Positions 1 through 30,790 of a DNA stretch of 64,000 bases are shown piece by piece. Under the pieces are notes generated by a model, which worked only from the letters and a program-made list of their open reading frames with translations, was not told the origin of the DNA and made no database searches. Origin of the DNA: Hypomesus transpacificus (taxonomy: Eukaryota; Chordata; Actinopteri; Osmeriformes; Osmeridae); contig NC_061068.1 in the NCBI RefSeq assembly GCF_021917145.1, forward strand, positions 6,341,344 to 6,405,343. The letters run 5' to 3'. Each line of letters starts with the position of its first letter. Position 1 is the stretch's first letter. The position numbers and the translations under genes are program-made.

Positions 1-7492
<7,492 letters not shown>

Positions 7493-8224
7493 GTTCGCTA
7501 GATCAATTCACAACAACGTCGGAGAGACGGGGGCAGCAGGAACCCTCCTGCAACAAAATACCATATGAAGATCTTCCTAATGCAGGGCCGTTCCGCGGGA
7601 CATGAATTTGAATTCAAAACTCCAACATACGCTGGCGTGGCATTAAAATAGTCTCATTGTTGAAAGGATATTAAATTTCCTGAAATGCATTATTGTGTGT
7701 ATGCCCCCTGGTGACTGTAGCCTACAGTAGTGAGACGTTCATAAACCGTAAGAAAATGTATTGCATTGTAATAATGTTACGTCAGCGCACTAGACAAAAA
7801 TGTATCCTCAAATGAGATGAATGAATTATCTCATTAACACTGCAGCTGTTTCCCCGGGTATCCCAGGACGTTCGAACCCGAAAATGTATATCAACAAACG
7901 AACAATTTACACACATTTACTTTATGATTTAACACTAAACGGTTAGCCTTATTGACTGCGTGAATTGATCAGTAACGCACTTTACTTCCAACCATAAAAA
8001 AACTGCTGTGTGCTGCAAAGACTCAATATAGTAATATTACCCCCCAAAATTCTACTTTAAGGTGACATTATAATTTCGCACATTATAAAGCATAACATTT
8101 GAAAGGTTCAGAGCTTACAAAAATAGAATTAAGATAATATATCTAAATCAGATTGGTTACCCGTATCAATATAAGAGGGAAATTAAACAAGACACTCAAA
8201 CTGATTATACTAAAAGAATATACT
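7493..8224. promoter_or_regulatory. phf2 5' flank / fam120a 3' flank
   Basis: The phf2 5' UTR and promoter must start within the first few hundred bases above the ATG at 7492. The phf2 5' region through 7560 has more CpG than its surroundings. I recognise no TATA box. The rest, up to the fam120a poly(A) signal, is AT-rich and featureless. Both genes lie on the minus strand, so this is a tandem spacer of under 0.8 kb. Confidence 0.5.
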
Positions 8225-8230
8225 TTTATT
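8225..8230 (-). terminator. Candidate fam120a poly(A) signal AATAAA
   Basis: TTTATT on the plus strand reads AATAAA on the fam120a strand, about 1.49 kb past the stop codon. The intervening 8231-9714 would be the 3' UTR and has no convincing coding frame. Confidence 0.55.
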
Positions 8231-9714
8231 AAGCATTGTAAGTTGCATTCAATTGCCTTCGAAAAAAACCCACACCACAATCCATCAAACCCAACAGTAG
8301 TTCATTCTTTTACAACCAATGAGTTAAAAAGTAACTCCGCTCAACTTACATCAAGGTAACCTATTTATAGCTCTTGCGGGCAGGGGACTGAGGAATACAC
8401 CATATTTCTGATCACTAATGAGTGATGAAAATCTTCATGAGAATTACATGGAAAAGTTAAGTAATGATTCTGGTTTAGAAGTACACGAAGTTTTAAAACA
8501 CTAAAGAAACATCAAAATGATTATAGAATTACTTATTTATGCTAAAATCTCAATGGGAAGGTCAAGCATTTTGCAAACTTGTTTTCAGCAACAAAAGGGG
8601 GTCGTTTCTGATTAAAGCTTTTTATAAGAGGGTTTTCATTTTTCCAAAGATGCTTTACTAATGGGAATGCAAAAACAGCAACAGAGAACAATGAATATAG
8701 TAATGAGTACACCAGGGTTAACAATATTCAACAGTGGCTAGATAATTTAGTTGTTTTTTTTTGAGTAAATGAAACAAATGTCAATATCACAAAAACTGAA
8801 GGTTAGAGCAAATCAGTTACTGACAAACAGTTAACATCTTTTAAAGGACTATTACTGATTCTTAGACATTCTTTTGAATTTGCAATGGGCACAGTACTGG
8901 TAAGAATGGAAGAAAAAGGACTACATGCAATAACTACACTCCTTTTAAGATTGTGAACCATGCAGACAGTTTAGCTGAAACAGCAGTACTAGTTTTCTAC
9001 ATCTGAATCAAGAAATCATGTTGATCACTAATTTTGACAGAGCATCAGGATTGTATGCATCTCTGCAATTTTATAACCGTTTCTTGAAATATTACTTATG
9101 TCGCTTAAGTATATCATAAACTGTTGTGAGCACATTAGAATTTATGCTGCAGGATTTAATCAACTACAGTTACTTACTTTATAAAATAACTCAGCATATT
9201 TGCAACACAAAACTCACAATGATGACCCATGTGAGAAATGTGTTTCTGCGCTTCTCTCTTTTCATGTGAGTTTAATTTTCAAAAAGCATTTACCGTGACA
9301 ACACAAAATCAATTACAATGGCAAATATATGATGCCAAGTACTGGAAGAGTATCTCAACCTATAAGAACTAAAAGACAGCCAAATAAAAAGCATCTTGAG
9401 GCTTCTGTATTTCAAGAAAAGGAAATAAAACACTCTCATAACCAGATTGAGATGTGTATATATCAGTGATGAGGGAGTGGACTGCATTTACTCCTTATGC
9501 TAGTAGTATTTCATACTGGCAGACTTATTTTGACCAAGAAATTGTCATTGTTCAGGTTTTACTTGCTAACATCAAAGAGGGATTCAAATTTCTTGTCCTC
9601 ATTTTCTCTTCCTTAAAGGAAAAATGTTTTACATTGACTGCAGGCTTTCCATCTTTCCAGATATTCCTAACCCTATACCCCCTTTCATCCTTTACCTTCT
9701 CTATAAAAATAGGT

Positions 9715-19257
<9,543 letters not shown>

Positions 19258-20299
19258 GATTGTATTCAAATGAGAAATTGCTATTAAAACGACTTTAAAA
19301 GTGTAGACGCGTAAAAGCAGAAGAAAACAGGGGGTTACAATGCACCTCTTCCGTTGTCAGTAAACCAGTTGTATGGATATTGCAGTAGTTTGAATAGTTA
19401 GATCCAAAATAAACGAAATCAAGTTGCTACCAATGCATTAACTGTTTTTGGTGAGTTGTTTTTTGGTTCATGGCTGCTGGCCGCCATGTGCCGTCTCACG
19501 GAGCCATGTCTCTGGATGTGCGTCTGTCTAGTGTGCAGAGAAAGAAGCATAGCGACGCAAGGGCACGTACTGTGCTCAGAGAAGGAGGAGTCAGTGCGTT
19601 ACATCGGGCGTAGTTAGGAAAAACTGTTGCATCTCACCCTCAGAGCGCAGCGATTATAATGCTAAATCATTGTATCATCTATTGCCCTATTGTCAAATAA
19701 TTGTATGATATGTACTACTGTGAAACCATGGCTCAACAATCTCCACTACCAATGCTCCATTGGTAGACAAAGGAGCAACATTTTACCTTATGAGTTAAGG
19801 GCTTTTAATGACTATGTAGGCCCATTATGAGGATCATGACTTTCAAGCCTCTATAATGAGTATTGTTTTGAAAATGAAACCAGATTAATTCAAGATTACC
19901 AGGCTACATTGAATTAATGAAATCAGTGAAAACAAACTGACCTGTACATGCTGTTTAAAGAATAGTAATGACTATTCGTTGTCTTCTGACACCTGACACT
20001 TCAGAATAGAGAATATAAAGCAAGGATAATAATTATACGTGTAACAGGATTGATCAAATGATGACTGGGATCAGTCAATTAGACACCTAGAAAATAAACT
20101 GAAGAACATACCAACAGGGGGCACCATAGCACTGTATACTTACGTCTCCTGTTGGTGTATACGTTTGAAACTCAAAATGAATTTCAATAATTCCTAGACA
20201 AAGTAAGATATAATGGTGTTGTTATGGTTAATCTTATGTAAACGTAATAATCAATCTTTTGTGGAAAAAATCTAAAGCAATTGATGTCCTTAAAAAGCT
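19258..20299. promoter_or_regulatory. fam120a promoter/5' UTR and spacer to cass4
   Basis: About 19258-19640 is richer in CpG than the flanks and should hold the fam120a 5' UTR and start site; no TATA box is seen. The remaining sequence to 20299 is AT-rich with no supportable gene. It is the junction between blocks that lie on different human chromosomes. Confidence 0.5.
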
Positions 20300-20305
20300 T
20301 TTATT
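20300..20305 (-). terminator. Candidate cass4 poly(A) signal AATAAA
   Basis: AATAAA on the minus strand, about 550 nt beyond the cass4 stop at 20857-20859. The interval 20306-20856 is AT-rich 3' UTR-like sequence. Confidence 0.5.
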
Positions 20306-20856
20306 CCTAATAGTATGAATGTGTTTATATTCTAAATTAAATTGCAATCATACAGCATATTGGGATACAAAAAACAACATCTTAAAGCAAATATTGGCGG
20401 TGAAACAAAAGTCTGATATAAAAAACACAAATAAAAACATTATTATACATTAATTGCTGTAATAACATTCAAATATACAGAAATCAATCACATAATTACA
20501 CATTACTTTTACGAACATGGTGCCTAAGTAAAATTCGATTTGGCTTCATCTGATATGCTGGTCTTTTATCACAGATGATATGTGTACTGTTACATTTACC
20601 AATGTAATATTACTAGTCACTACAAACCTCTTCTAAAACCCTTTTATGTAGGGGTCTTGTGGCATTTTCTTTCAACATTGAACAATATTTTCATTTTTAA
20701 ATATATTTATAGAAATAATTATGAAACATATAAAATATTTTGGTCAGGGAAGTTTAGAGACAACAGTGGTTGAATTTAGCTATCAAACCAGAAAAAAAGA
20801 TGTTTATAATACCAGTGGCTTACTGAGACCATGAGACAGCAGTTCACAGTGCACTT

Positions 20857-23800
20857 TCATATGTCCAGCGAATTCCGAAAGTGCTGTGCTTGTTGGGCCA
20901 GCTCCTTTGCAAAGTTCTGGGCTTCATCTAGGGCTGTTGTGTCTGGGAAGTGCAAAGCCGCCTTCTTGGTGGCCACAGCCAGCTGTTTTAGGAGTGCACA
21001 CAGGTGGTTGCACTGACACAGCAGGCTCTGGCTAGTCTCTCCACTGTGGGCCTCCCTGCACAGGGTGTTCACTAGTCTTTGGCCCACCATGATCACCAAC
21101 TTACTGTGGGATATGAAATTCTCAGGTGGCTGGCCATCTACTAGACTGTTCACAAACGCACTTATGGCCTTCTGTAGAGCACCAAAATATAAACGACAGT
21201 GTTCTGGAAGTACAGCTCTTCTTGGTCCCTCCACATCAACCTGAGCTTCTTGGGAAGGTTGTGGCTGGTCCTCCTGTGAGGTAGAAGGGGAAAATGTGAG
21301 ACAATCAGTGAGTGATTGTCATACATCCTCTGCACTTCCTCAAACAACTCTCTTACAGAGAAATAGATATAAAGGAAGCGGTCTGCTGTCTTAAATTACA
21401 GGAATGGATACGAATATTTTTAACCATTAGATTCTGTATCATCCTTGAAAAGTTGTCTCTTCACCCGCTATGACAGGAGGACGTTATACCTTTGGCTTTT
21501 TGGAACCCCCTTTCGGCTCAATCATTGGCTTCCCCTGTGCTATTTTCTGTTGTTTTTCAAACTCTGTTTTAGTCTGGGAAGAAAGGAAGTTACAAATAAT
21601 AAGGTTAAAATACAAAGTGGTTCGGAAGTCAATCAAAGCAAATCAATCAAATAATCAATTGATTATTTGCAAGTGACTACAAGTCACTACAAGTCCTTGA
21701 AGTTCTACTAGTTGGTGAAAGAAAATATACCTGTAATTGAACATAATCATTTTCATCTTCCACGAGATCATCCAATTGTTCAGTCTCATTGTGACACTTC
21801 TTTGTTTCTGGTAAAATTGTGGAATTGGGATTGTCTGGTTCTCTTGGCACAGACCTGAACAGAAGCTTCCCATTAGCATTGAGGATGGACACCAGTCGCT
21901 TGACATCCTCTGGCACAGTACGGGCCACCATGACAAAGCGCTCGAGCGGATCAGGTGTCTGAGCTTGTCCTGGGTCCTGGGAAAGAGTATCCAGAGGCCA
22001 TCCAGCCACATTTAGAGCACTCATGGCCTTCTGCAAGATCAGACCTGAGTCCTCCAAGATGGAAAGCTGCTTGTTGAGCCTGGCCTGCAGGTTGGCATCA
22101 GTTAGACGACGGGCATTGCCCTTGAGGTCCAAGGCAAAGTCCAGAAACACGGTCACAGAGCATGTGATTCTCTCTGCTGCACCTTTGATCTCCTTCAAGT
22201 GTTTCCCCAGGTGCTCCTTGCTCCTCCAGCGGCTACTGACAAAATCCATGAGCTTGGGAACAGCCCTGCACACAGCTTCCTGGAGCACCAGAAGTCTGCG
22301 GCCTACCTCCTCCTGGCTGAGGGTAACCTCCCGTAGAGGCTCTGGAGAAGAGGAACTCAGAGCCAGGGAGTCACAGGAGCTGGTGGAGGAGCTGGAGGCT
22401 GTGCTACTTCTCTGACTGTCAGTCGCTGACATGTGTGAAGCACTGCTTCTCTTGTCCTCCTCCTGAACCAGTGAGCCCCTGGTCCCTGGCCGGTTACGCA
22501 GAGAAGCTGACACCAAGTCCATCCTGCCACGCTGCATGCGCCCTCTGGAGTGGTCGTAGTTGGGACCAGTGTCTCCTCGGCACTCCAGGGGCACGTGGCC
22601 TTTGTAGGAGTCGCTGAGGCGTCGAATGGAAGACTGCTCCTGTGGTGGCACTGCATACACACTGTCCTCGGACAGCTTCTGTACAGGTGGTTTGTCATAT
22701 GTGGGAACCCTTGGAATCACTGTTGGTGGACTGTGGGCGTCTTGGTCCTTTCTTGTTTGATTGGAGCAAGGTTTTGGTATATCATAGAGAGAAAGAGCAG
22801 AGCTTGGGCTTCGCACAGGCCAGACATGTGCTGGTAGAGTGTCGTAGAGCTGCCTTGCTGGGCTCATTACTTTGCTGGGCATGGTACCATTGTAACCCTG
22901 CTCGTGACCAGGCTTCTCAGGAGACATGGGTACATCATAGATCCACTCGGATTTACGAGGGTTGGGAAGGGTGTTGTACCCACTTGCCAGTCTCTGTTGA
23001 GCTTCAGTAGATGAGGGCACAGGAATATCGTAGCTAGGATCCTGGGATACAGGTGGTGGAACTGCATATACCTGTGGGGCATGAAAAAGGTCTGTTGAAT
23101 GATCATTTACATTGTAGAAAGACGGAATGCCTAACAGTAAAGAAATTAGTACTTACATAGGAATCACTTGAATTGTCGCTCTTTATACCCAAGGTATGAA
23201 ATCTCCTCTCCAACTCTGAGGTTTTAATCAGGGAGGCCTTTCTTTCCAAAGGTTGCCTTTGTGATGGCTGTAATCGCACATGTTGTTTAGGGTTTAAAAA
23301 GGGGAAAGTCAGTGGAACAATCAATGTTGCAGCATTTTGTCTGCTTCTGAATACCAACATTTTTATTACATATGGTTTTACTGGGTACACGTTTAAAAAA
23401 CTCTTATGATATGTCTATGATGACTAATGCAGGAATATCAGTACTGTTTGTACTGAGACTCACAGTTAACAGAGACGCCCCTCTGCCAAGGCTTGGGACA
23501 TCATAAACCTCCCCCTTGGGACTAGAGAGGATGCTAGGGGCCAAAGCCTGTAAAAACAGAAGCTATGATTGGTTCCTCCCTTACTACTTTGATCCTAGAC
23601 GTGTCCACCTCATTGAGCTCATACTGAATATTTCAACCCCTTTATGAGGATAATGTTTTCTCTCAAACCCTTGAATGCCAGACATCCCTATTAGGCAGGC
23701 AGGCTTGCCAATTAACCCACTTTTATAATTGAAACCCTTCTGCTCGTTGACTCTTAGATGGCTACTGTAGACGAGAACAGCCCTCCCCTGCAGCAGTAGA

Positions 23801-26800
23801 GGAAATGTTGAACATATGGAATGGCCCCGTGTGCCCAATGCCGAACAGGCACCCTCACAGACACCTCTCTCATACAGGGGTCCTCGGCAGCCCTGACTGC
23901 TGTTTGTCGTTAGTGGTGTCTGAAGTCTGTCTTTGCTCGTCTTTTACAGGCCCATAAAGGCCCAGTGCTGCATGCCTGTCCCCACAGAGAGCCCCCTGGT
24001 CCTCATCTGTAAGCTCTTTTGCCAGCGGGGGCTTCCGAATGCTGCATTTCATCCACTTTCTACCTCTCTAATCATGAGGAGAGTTAACACTTCCCAAGGA
24101 AAGGGAGCAACCATTCTAGGTGAGCAGCTGTCAGACGAATGTCTGGCTTTTCTAATTTAGGCATATGTTTTTGTTTATTTTTGCAACCACAACAAAAATC
24201 TCTTGTAATAGTCTTTTAACCTGCTGCTAAGTATTTATGATACAGAGAAAATCACCTTACCTTGCTGTTTCCCTCAAGTATTTCTGTGCTTTTCTTGAGT
24301 GGGGAAGGGAGAGGACTCTTGGACAAAGGACTGGAGGGGATCTTATAGATCCTGTCCATGCATTCATAAGATGATGTGGTGGACAGTCTGGGTCCACTTG
24401 GGATTTGATAGATATTCTGGGGACTGTCACTGTTTTGGCAGTTGGGTGATTTTGAATGTTCAGCACTTAGCACCTTGGGTAGGATCTGCAGCCGGTTGGC
24501 AGGGGCCAGACCTTGACGTCCATACAATGAGCACTTCCACCATCCACGGCTACCAACTACATTTTGATCCATCACTGTGACAATGTCGCTCTTTCGGAAT
24601 GCCAGTTCATCAGGACACTCTGCAACGTTATCAAACAGAGCCTTTGCAAGAAGGGTCTGGAAAAGGAAAACAGTGGGAAAAAATCACAAAAGAGGTTGCA
24701 TGAACAGCAAACAAAAGGATATTTATAAGACATTGAGCAAGACATAGGGACAACAAATCTCACTGACAAGCAGAGAGCATATTCTGTGCACAGCAGATTA
24801 CAATTTACAATCCAATACAAAAAATAGGCACTGCTTTCCATTAAGATGTGGAGTTTTGCAATTTAATATTACCAGTTTGTGTAATCATTCAGTGGCTGGG
24901 TACCCTTTACAATTCTCACAACACCCTCTCATTGTTAAACAACAATTGAAGAGATGTGGAGTGAGTCCACCTCTAGTCTCATTCTTAAACATAAATAGAT
25001 ATTCGTAATCACAGGTGTTCAGTAAGAATAGACTCATTCTATGTCCTGTATTTTGATTCCTGTACCCTCAGACAAAAGCATATTCTTTGAAAAGGAGCTG
25101 AGAGAATGCTCCTTTTCATTCCAAAAATAGAGCATCATATTTTATAAAAAAAATTCAGATAAAGAGTAAGATCGGAATCAATTCATGTTAAAGGATGAAG
25201 CGGCTTCACATGTCCGGCTTTGAACTGATGGCATGACACAGTGGGATGACTTGTTTGCTAAATTAATCAGATTAATTCTATGAGGCTCACCTATGGAAAT
25301 ATAATGCCCTCATCCACTTTTTTGTGAGTATCCATATCCAAGTGTAGATGATACATATGGTACATACATCCAATGTTTCCAATCCAACATTCAGCAGTAT
25401 CTAAAGCAGTTATACTCACACAAACACACATACAGCGAAACACACACAGCCACGCACACAGACATACTCGACCCCCCTCAACCCTCAGCTGATAAGTCAG
25501 GCTGCTGGCACTGCCTTACATGGTACTGCCCTCTTTCTGTCAGGGAATCCTCCATAACAAAGAGCCTATTCACCATCAGGGCACAACACACTCTGCACCT
25601 GTTGAATAGAAAGCCTGCCAGGCCTAAAGAGCACAGCCCCTACACACTGACCACAGCAGACACAGGCCCACTTTCACCCCCAAACACCCCCATCAACTGC
25701 AGCAAACTTCCCTGTAAAGTCTGCGGAACTGTGGCACTACGGTCACATTGCAGTTCTATCACGTACCTCAAAGCATCATGTAAAAAGTGTCAGACAGAGG
25801 CAACTTTTTCACCAGCAGTAGTCTTTCTGTAAATGCTATTGTGTGTGTACATTTCAAACAATATGTCCACATATAGAAGAACCACATTTCAAAGACCACA
25901 ACTTCCATGAGTTTAGTCAGAACTCTGGGCTTGCCAACATTCAGGTCAAGTTACATTTTAGAACTGCTGCTTGTTGAGGTTAGGGCTGCGATGTGTGAAA
26001 ATAAAACACATTTGTCATACATTGGTTAGATGGGAGTTTTGAATGCGGTTTTGTGGTGTAAGTATCACATGAGAAGTGTTCTCTTTTCCCAGTATTTTGC
26101 ATCTGATATCTAGATAAGATCATTTGAGAAATTATCAGAAATTGAGACATCTTCGCAGTGAGACCTATGCACGATTGCCCATTCATATTCTTATTTTTAT
26201 ATATATTTTATTCATATTTTATAATTTACATTTTAAATTGTTGTATTTTTTAGATTGTTAATTCCTAGGATTAGTTTAACTACTGTACTTCTATACTCTT
26301 TGATTGAAGCTCTGTGTATGTTTATATGTTTATTGTTTGCACCTTCCGGCCACAGTAAATTCCGTGTTTGTGTAAACCTACATGGCGAATAAAACCAAAT
26401 TCTGATTCTGATATATAAATAGCACTGTTAAATACCAATGTTATGCATAGTGTAAGGACATATGAGAGCTGGACTATGTGTACTGTGCCAAGCAGGACAA
26501 CATTATGTTTACTTCACTGTGTGTTGTTTCTTTGAATATCAATCAGTACAGTAAAATAGGGGTCAGATTCAGCTGTGAGTCTTTTGGATTCCTGCACACG
26601 CCTGCTTGTACAGCTCAGGTTCTGGCAGCTGGCTGCAGCACTTTAGATACACAGCTGTCTTTCTCTTTTTCTCTCCTTCTCTTTTTGGAGACTTCCACCC
26701 TGAGAGACCTCCACCCTGTTGGCAAATAAACATGACCTGGACTATCATAATAATAAAAATGTATATGAACGATGGGAATTTAACTCAATGAGTTTGGTAT

Positions 26801-29228
26801 CTAAATGTGCTGCTCTGCTATCTTATGTGTGGTTGTGGTATCCCAGCATTAAAAGATGGAACAATCCAAATTGACACTCTGACACCTTTTTCTACCAAAG
26901 ATTCTGGGCAGTAGAAAACAGTATGGGAACCATTCCCCCTAGTTCACTTTGACCTTTGACTTTTTGACAGCCTGGTCATGACCCCTAGGTCAGGTCAGCA
27001 CATCATGGTCAATCAGCGGAATGGCAACGCCAGCATAGGTGCAAGGAATTTGTTAGACTGAGAAAAAATGCTAAAGAGATGTATACAAATCAGAGTGTTG
27101 GACAGAACAAAAATAATGAAAGGATTTCACCATTTCACTACAAAATGATTAACAGTGATATTTAGTTCACCATTCAAATATCATATTCTGTTGCTGTGTG
27201 ATTCACTTGTACTACATTTTGGAACTGTGGGGAAAGGCCTATGCAAGCCAGAGGCAGCACAAACAAAAGTTTAGATTAAGTTCTCTGTCCAAACCAGGAC
27301 AGGAAGCTTTCCCATACATTTCACATTAAAAAACATTCCCACAGTGTGTTTATGTCGATATTCAATCTGGTCCAGTGAAATCCATAATACTGTAGGTATA
27401 GGGAAACTCATTGTATCCCATGGAAAATCCAATTCAGATCTAAACAAACTGAAGGAGAGGTTGAAGCTAATTCTGGTCCATGGCAGTGACTTTGCCTGCT
27501 TCCAGCTGCCCTGGTATTTCCTGTATATGAACTCTTGAGAACTATGTCAAATTTCACACAAAATCCAAACTACTGATAAGAACTTTTCAAGACACCAAAT
27601 AAAATTGACTCCTATCATATCAAACAATAGTACAAACTTAAAATAGTTATGATAAAACTATACAAGGCACGTGGATATTAAGAATCGTGCAATATCCTGC
27701 CAGGAAAAGTAATGCTTGATTAATAACACCAGAGGATTCACTCTGGAGTGCAGGACACTTGATGCAGCACCATATCTATATTCACCCTCTGGTTTTATTT
27801 AAAAGTAGACTTCCTTTTCAACTTCCTCTTCTGTTTTTTAATGGCTAGGCACTTGCCATTGCCCTAAACCTCTTCCTGATCAGCTCTGAGCACATCATGG
27901 TCACCACATTTTGTCTACTTGAACAAAACTATGCATTTTTTTCATTTGCAGCTGATTCCTGTCTAATGTTATGGACATGGATCAAGACTGGTTAACAGAC
28001 TACTTGGCAAAAGTCATGCTGATTTTACCTTTTCTGTGTGGGAGGTCAAGAACATTATTCAATTTATCCACACCAGCCTCCAGTTGTAAACAATCTACTG
28101 ACACCCTATAATGTGTACATTTTAAAATACAGTATTTAAGAAATGAGCTTGAGAGTGGTAAAGGTTGTTGAGAAGAATATATTGAAATGGGCTGGTTCCC
28201 AGTGTATAGTGTTTGTGGGAGGTATAATGATGACGCTTCTGCTACTTCTCCAGTTTATCTGAATGATATGATTCTTAGAATACCTCATTCTTCTGGAATG
28301 AATGTGCTGTGGAATGCTGTTGATACATGTTATATCATTGCCTGTGAATATATATAGCTGTGTAATACCATCTTCCATCTTCCATCTTCTATCAAGCAGT
28401 TGTGACAGTGAGACTCTCAGTATTACACACAAGTTTTGCCATATCCAATCAGTTCTGTCAGGATGACAGGATGAACCCAGCTGGGACCAACCAGAAAGCA
28501 AGAGGTAGAGGGAAGGTTACAGAGACAGAAATACAGAAACAGATATAAACCTTTCTGCAACCTTTCCATACATTTAAAATCGGTAATCTATGGGAATATG
28601 TGTCTGTATAGAGCCTAATATGAACCACCAAAAAAATGGTGACATGGTAAATAACTGTTCAGAAAGATAATTCCATTAGGTAGGATATGTATAAGATGCC
28701 AAACATTTTGCTAAAATATGAAATTCAATGATCAATTAAACCTGACATAAAAGTGTAGGAATTATGTTCTTCCTCCCTCCTATCATCTGACTTAGCAGAA
28801 CAACCAAGTTTCACAAACTGAGAAGACTTAAGAAGCCATATTGTAGCTTGAAGGTCCAATTAATAGTTCAACAGCTTGATTTCATAAAGCTTCAAGGAGT
28901 GTGTTAATGAGGCTTATAAACGCCAATCTGCAACACACTCTGTAAGGACCAACACTATCATGTTACAACAGCAGAGTTTAGGAGTGTTGTTCGTTGGGGG
29001 GCTATACATGGAAATAGGAGGACGCTTACACCGCAACAAAGTGAAATCTAAAGAGACAGTAGACAAGAAAAGATTCCTTTAACTGATAATCCAAAGAAAA
29101 TTGTGCAATCCATAAAATAACAATTGAAAACATTGAACCTTACAATGATTTCCTGAATATTTTTCTTGAACTATTTGAATTGAATAATCAAATATGAAGT
29201 CGACATCGGGTGCAACACTCACCTCCAT
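20857..29228 (-). CDS. cass4: cass4, Cas-family scaffolding adaptor (HEPL), complete
   Basis: Seven coding exons, minus strand: 29223-29228 (two codons, ME), 24261-24656, 23464-23547, 23157-23267, 21731-23071, 21490-21573 and 20857-21273. Every junction is phase 0; the total is 2439 bp, 812 aa (human about 786). Residues 3-65 form the SH3 domain (ALFDNVAECPDELAFRKSDI, GWWKCSLYGRQGLAPANRL). A substrate region follows with many YxxP motifs (IYQIP, IYKIP, VYDVP, VYAVP, SYDIP, IYDVP, LYDIP, TYDKP), then a serine-rich helical segment (about 420-600), and a FAT-like C-terminus (EHCRLYFGALQKAISAF, SKLVIMVGQRLVNTLC). SEWIYDVPMSP and the C-terminal block resemble CASS4 best among BCAR1, NEDD9, EFS and CASS4, and the neighbour cstf1 agrees. 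Cas proteins dock Src/FAK and Crk at focal adhesions. A Src-docking-like DYVQLQ is at 641-646. Confidence 0.94.
24657..29222 (-). other. cass4 intron 1
   Basis: This 4.57-kb intron follows a two-codon first coding exon; donor GTGAGT and acceptor TTCCAG are clear on the minus strand. It holds a LINE 3'-tail copy at 26321-26412 and a short CA-rich stretch near 25420-25480. I saw no other gene. Its length and position make it the likely site of transcriptional control, but no element can be named. Confidence 0.75.
26321..26412 (+). mobile_element. LINE 3'-end fragment (GATTCTGATT-tailed family)
   Basis: About 90 bp reading TATATGTTTATTGTTTGCACC through GGCGAATAAAACCAAATTCT and ending TGATTCTGAT. 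The same 3' end occurs twice at 50319-50543, so this is a dispersed, 5'-truncated non-LTR tail. The reverse-transcriptase family is not decidable from this piece. Confidence 0.65.
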
Positions 29229-30326
29229 TTCCAAATAGGGATTACAAAGTAAGAAATATGCTTAATATTCCAAATCAGATATCCTGACAGTCATGACTAG
29301 GAGTGTGTGCAACCTCTGTGTAAAGCCAGAGCTTTGTGGTTTATGAGCCTGCTCGAGCACACACATTCTCTGAGCTGTCACTGGGCCTCTTTACACACAG
29401 GGGCGGGGAGAGCTTGCCCAGAGTCTTTGACATAGCTACTTTCTCGCAGTCCTATTGGCTTTGCTTGAGTCCTTTTCATCCTTGTCCCACCCTCTTCTAA
29501 CTACCTCTGTCTCTCCATGGCCAACCACTTCCTCAAAGAACTTCAATTAAGTTTTTAGAATACAACAAAAATACAAATTTGCCTATTCACTAACTACTTG
29601 TGTGTTATCGAAAAAACAGACTCTCATCTTTCTTCATGTTCTATCATTTGCCATTTTTTGGGGGGTTTAAGTTATCTGTTGATTTTTGGAAATGTATTCA
29701 TTTGGAGTTAAGAAAGACATGCATTATTAAGCCAATGGCCATTGTTGCCAGGACAACATTGAGAGAGGCCAATGCCTGAGAAGATCGGGGTGAGGGATGT
29801 TAGTGGTCTTTGAACAGTCAGTTTGGGTCCATTGACTACAAAATGGTCTCACACACTGATCCACCATTTACTGTGTAATGTTGTAGAAACATTGCAATAC
29901 ATGTGATTCGGCTTTAATTAGAAGAAAAAAGGTTGGGCCGTTTTTTAATCACATCAAATAACATTATAACAGTCTTAGTTATTTGTGTTTTTTTATACTT
30001 GGCAGGAAATGGCAGGCCCCTTACAGGAAATACCTGACCATAATGGTACATCAATGATCAGAAATGAGAACTGTGGCATCTGAATGCATGGTGTTGGAGG
30101 TGTAGCCTAGTTACCCAGACCACAGTGCATTTCAGTAAACACAAGGTATTTGGCATTGTGTCAGACCAGTGGAGATAAATGTACTATCTGAATTACTAAT
30201 AAAGGCTTATGGCCCACTATGTGCATTGCATGTATTTACTTAGATGACATGCAAGCACATCGCTTCAAAAAATATCAGTCATATATATACCCCCAAAAAG
30301 GAAAATTCAAAATCGAAATAATTGCC
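29229..30326. promoter_or_regulatory. cass4 5' flank and cstf1 3' flank
   Basis: cass4 5' UTR and promoter are expected just above 29228. I see no canonical TATA box and no CpG island. The rest to 30326 has no supportable gene. Confidence 0.4.
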
Positions 30327-30332
30327 TTTAAT
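30327..30332 (-). terminator. Candidate cstf1 poly(A) signal ATTAAA
   Basis: The common variant hexamer ATTAAA on the minus strand, about 460 nt past the cstf1 stop. No AATAAA was seen closer on that strand. Confidence 0.45.
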
Positions 30333-30790
30333 AAAAAAAATTGACATCATGTATACAGTACAGAAACAAAATACAAATAATTGTCAACTAAAGTCATCTA
30401 TTTCCCCCACCAAAACTGTGTGGAAAGACTTGCAGCCACACGTCAATGTTGTCTGGTTAGATGCAATTTAGATGCTAAAATAGGCTCTGTTTAAAATTGA
30501 ATATTGTGCTGCAATGGTCATTCAGAAATATTATCCCAACATCTATGGAAAACAGCGCCCCCTGGCTGTGGCTCGATGGGGATGCAAACAGTGAGACAAT
30601 GGCTTCAAGGTAATCAGAAGTACTGAATACCACTGCCACTGACAGAAAAGCAAGTTTAAAACAAATGTCCTCAAAACTTTGCTAGCTACGAAAAGCTACA
30701 GAAAGAGGATCTGATGGTGGAAGATTAGTGACTGTCCTCAGGCCTGCAGGACCTGTTGGGCTATGAGGGTTCAGTGGGATCCCTGTTCCC

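Noticed and set aside
22023-23010. Plus-strand open frames of 60-130 codons
   Set aside because: Antisense shadows of the large cass4 exon, which has clear Cas-family protein on the minus strand.
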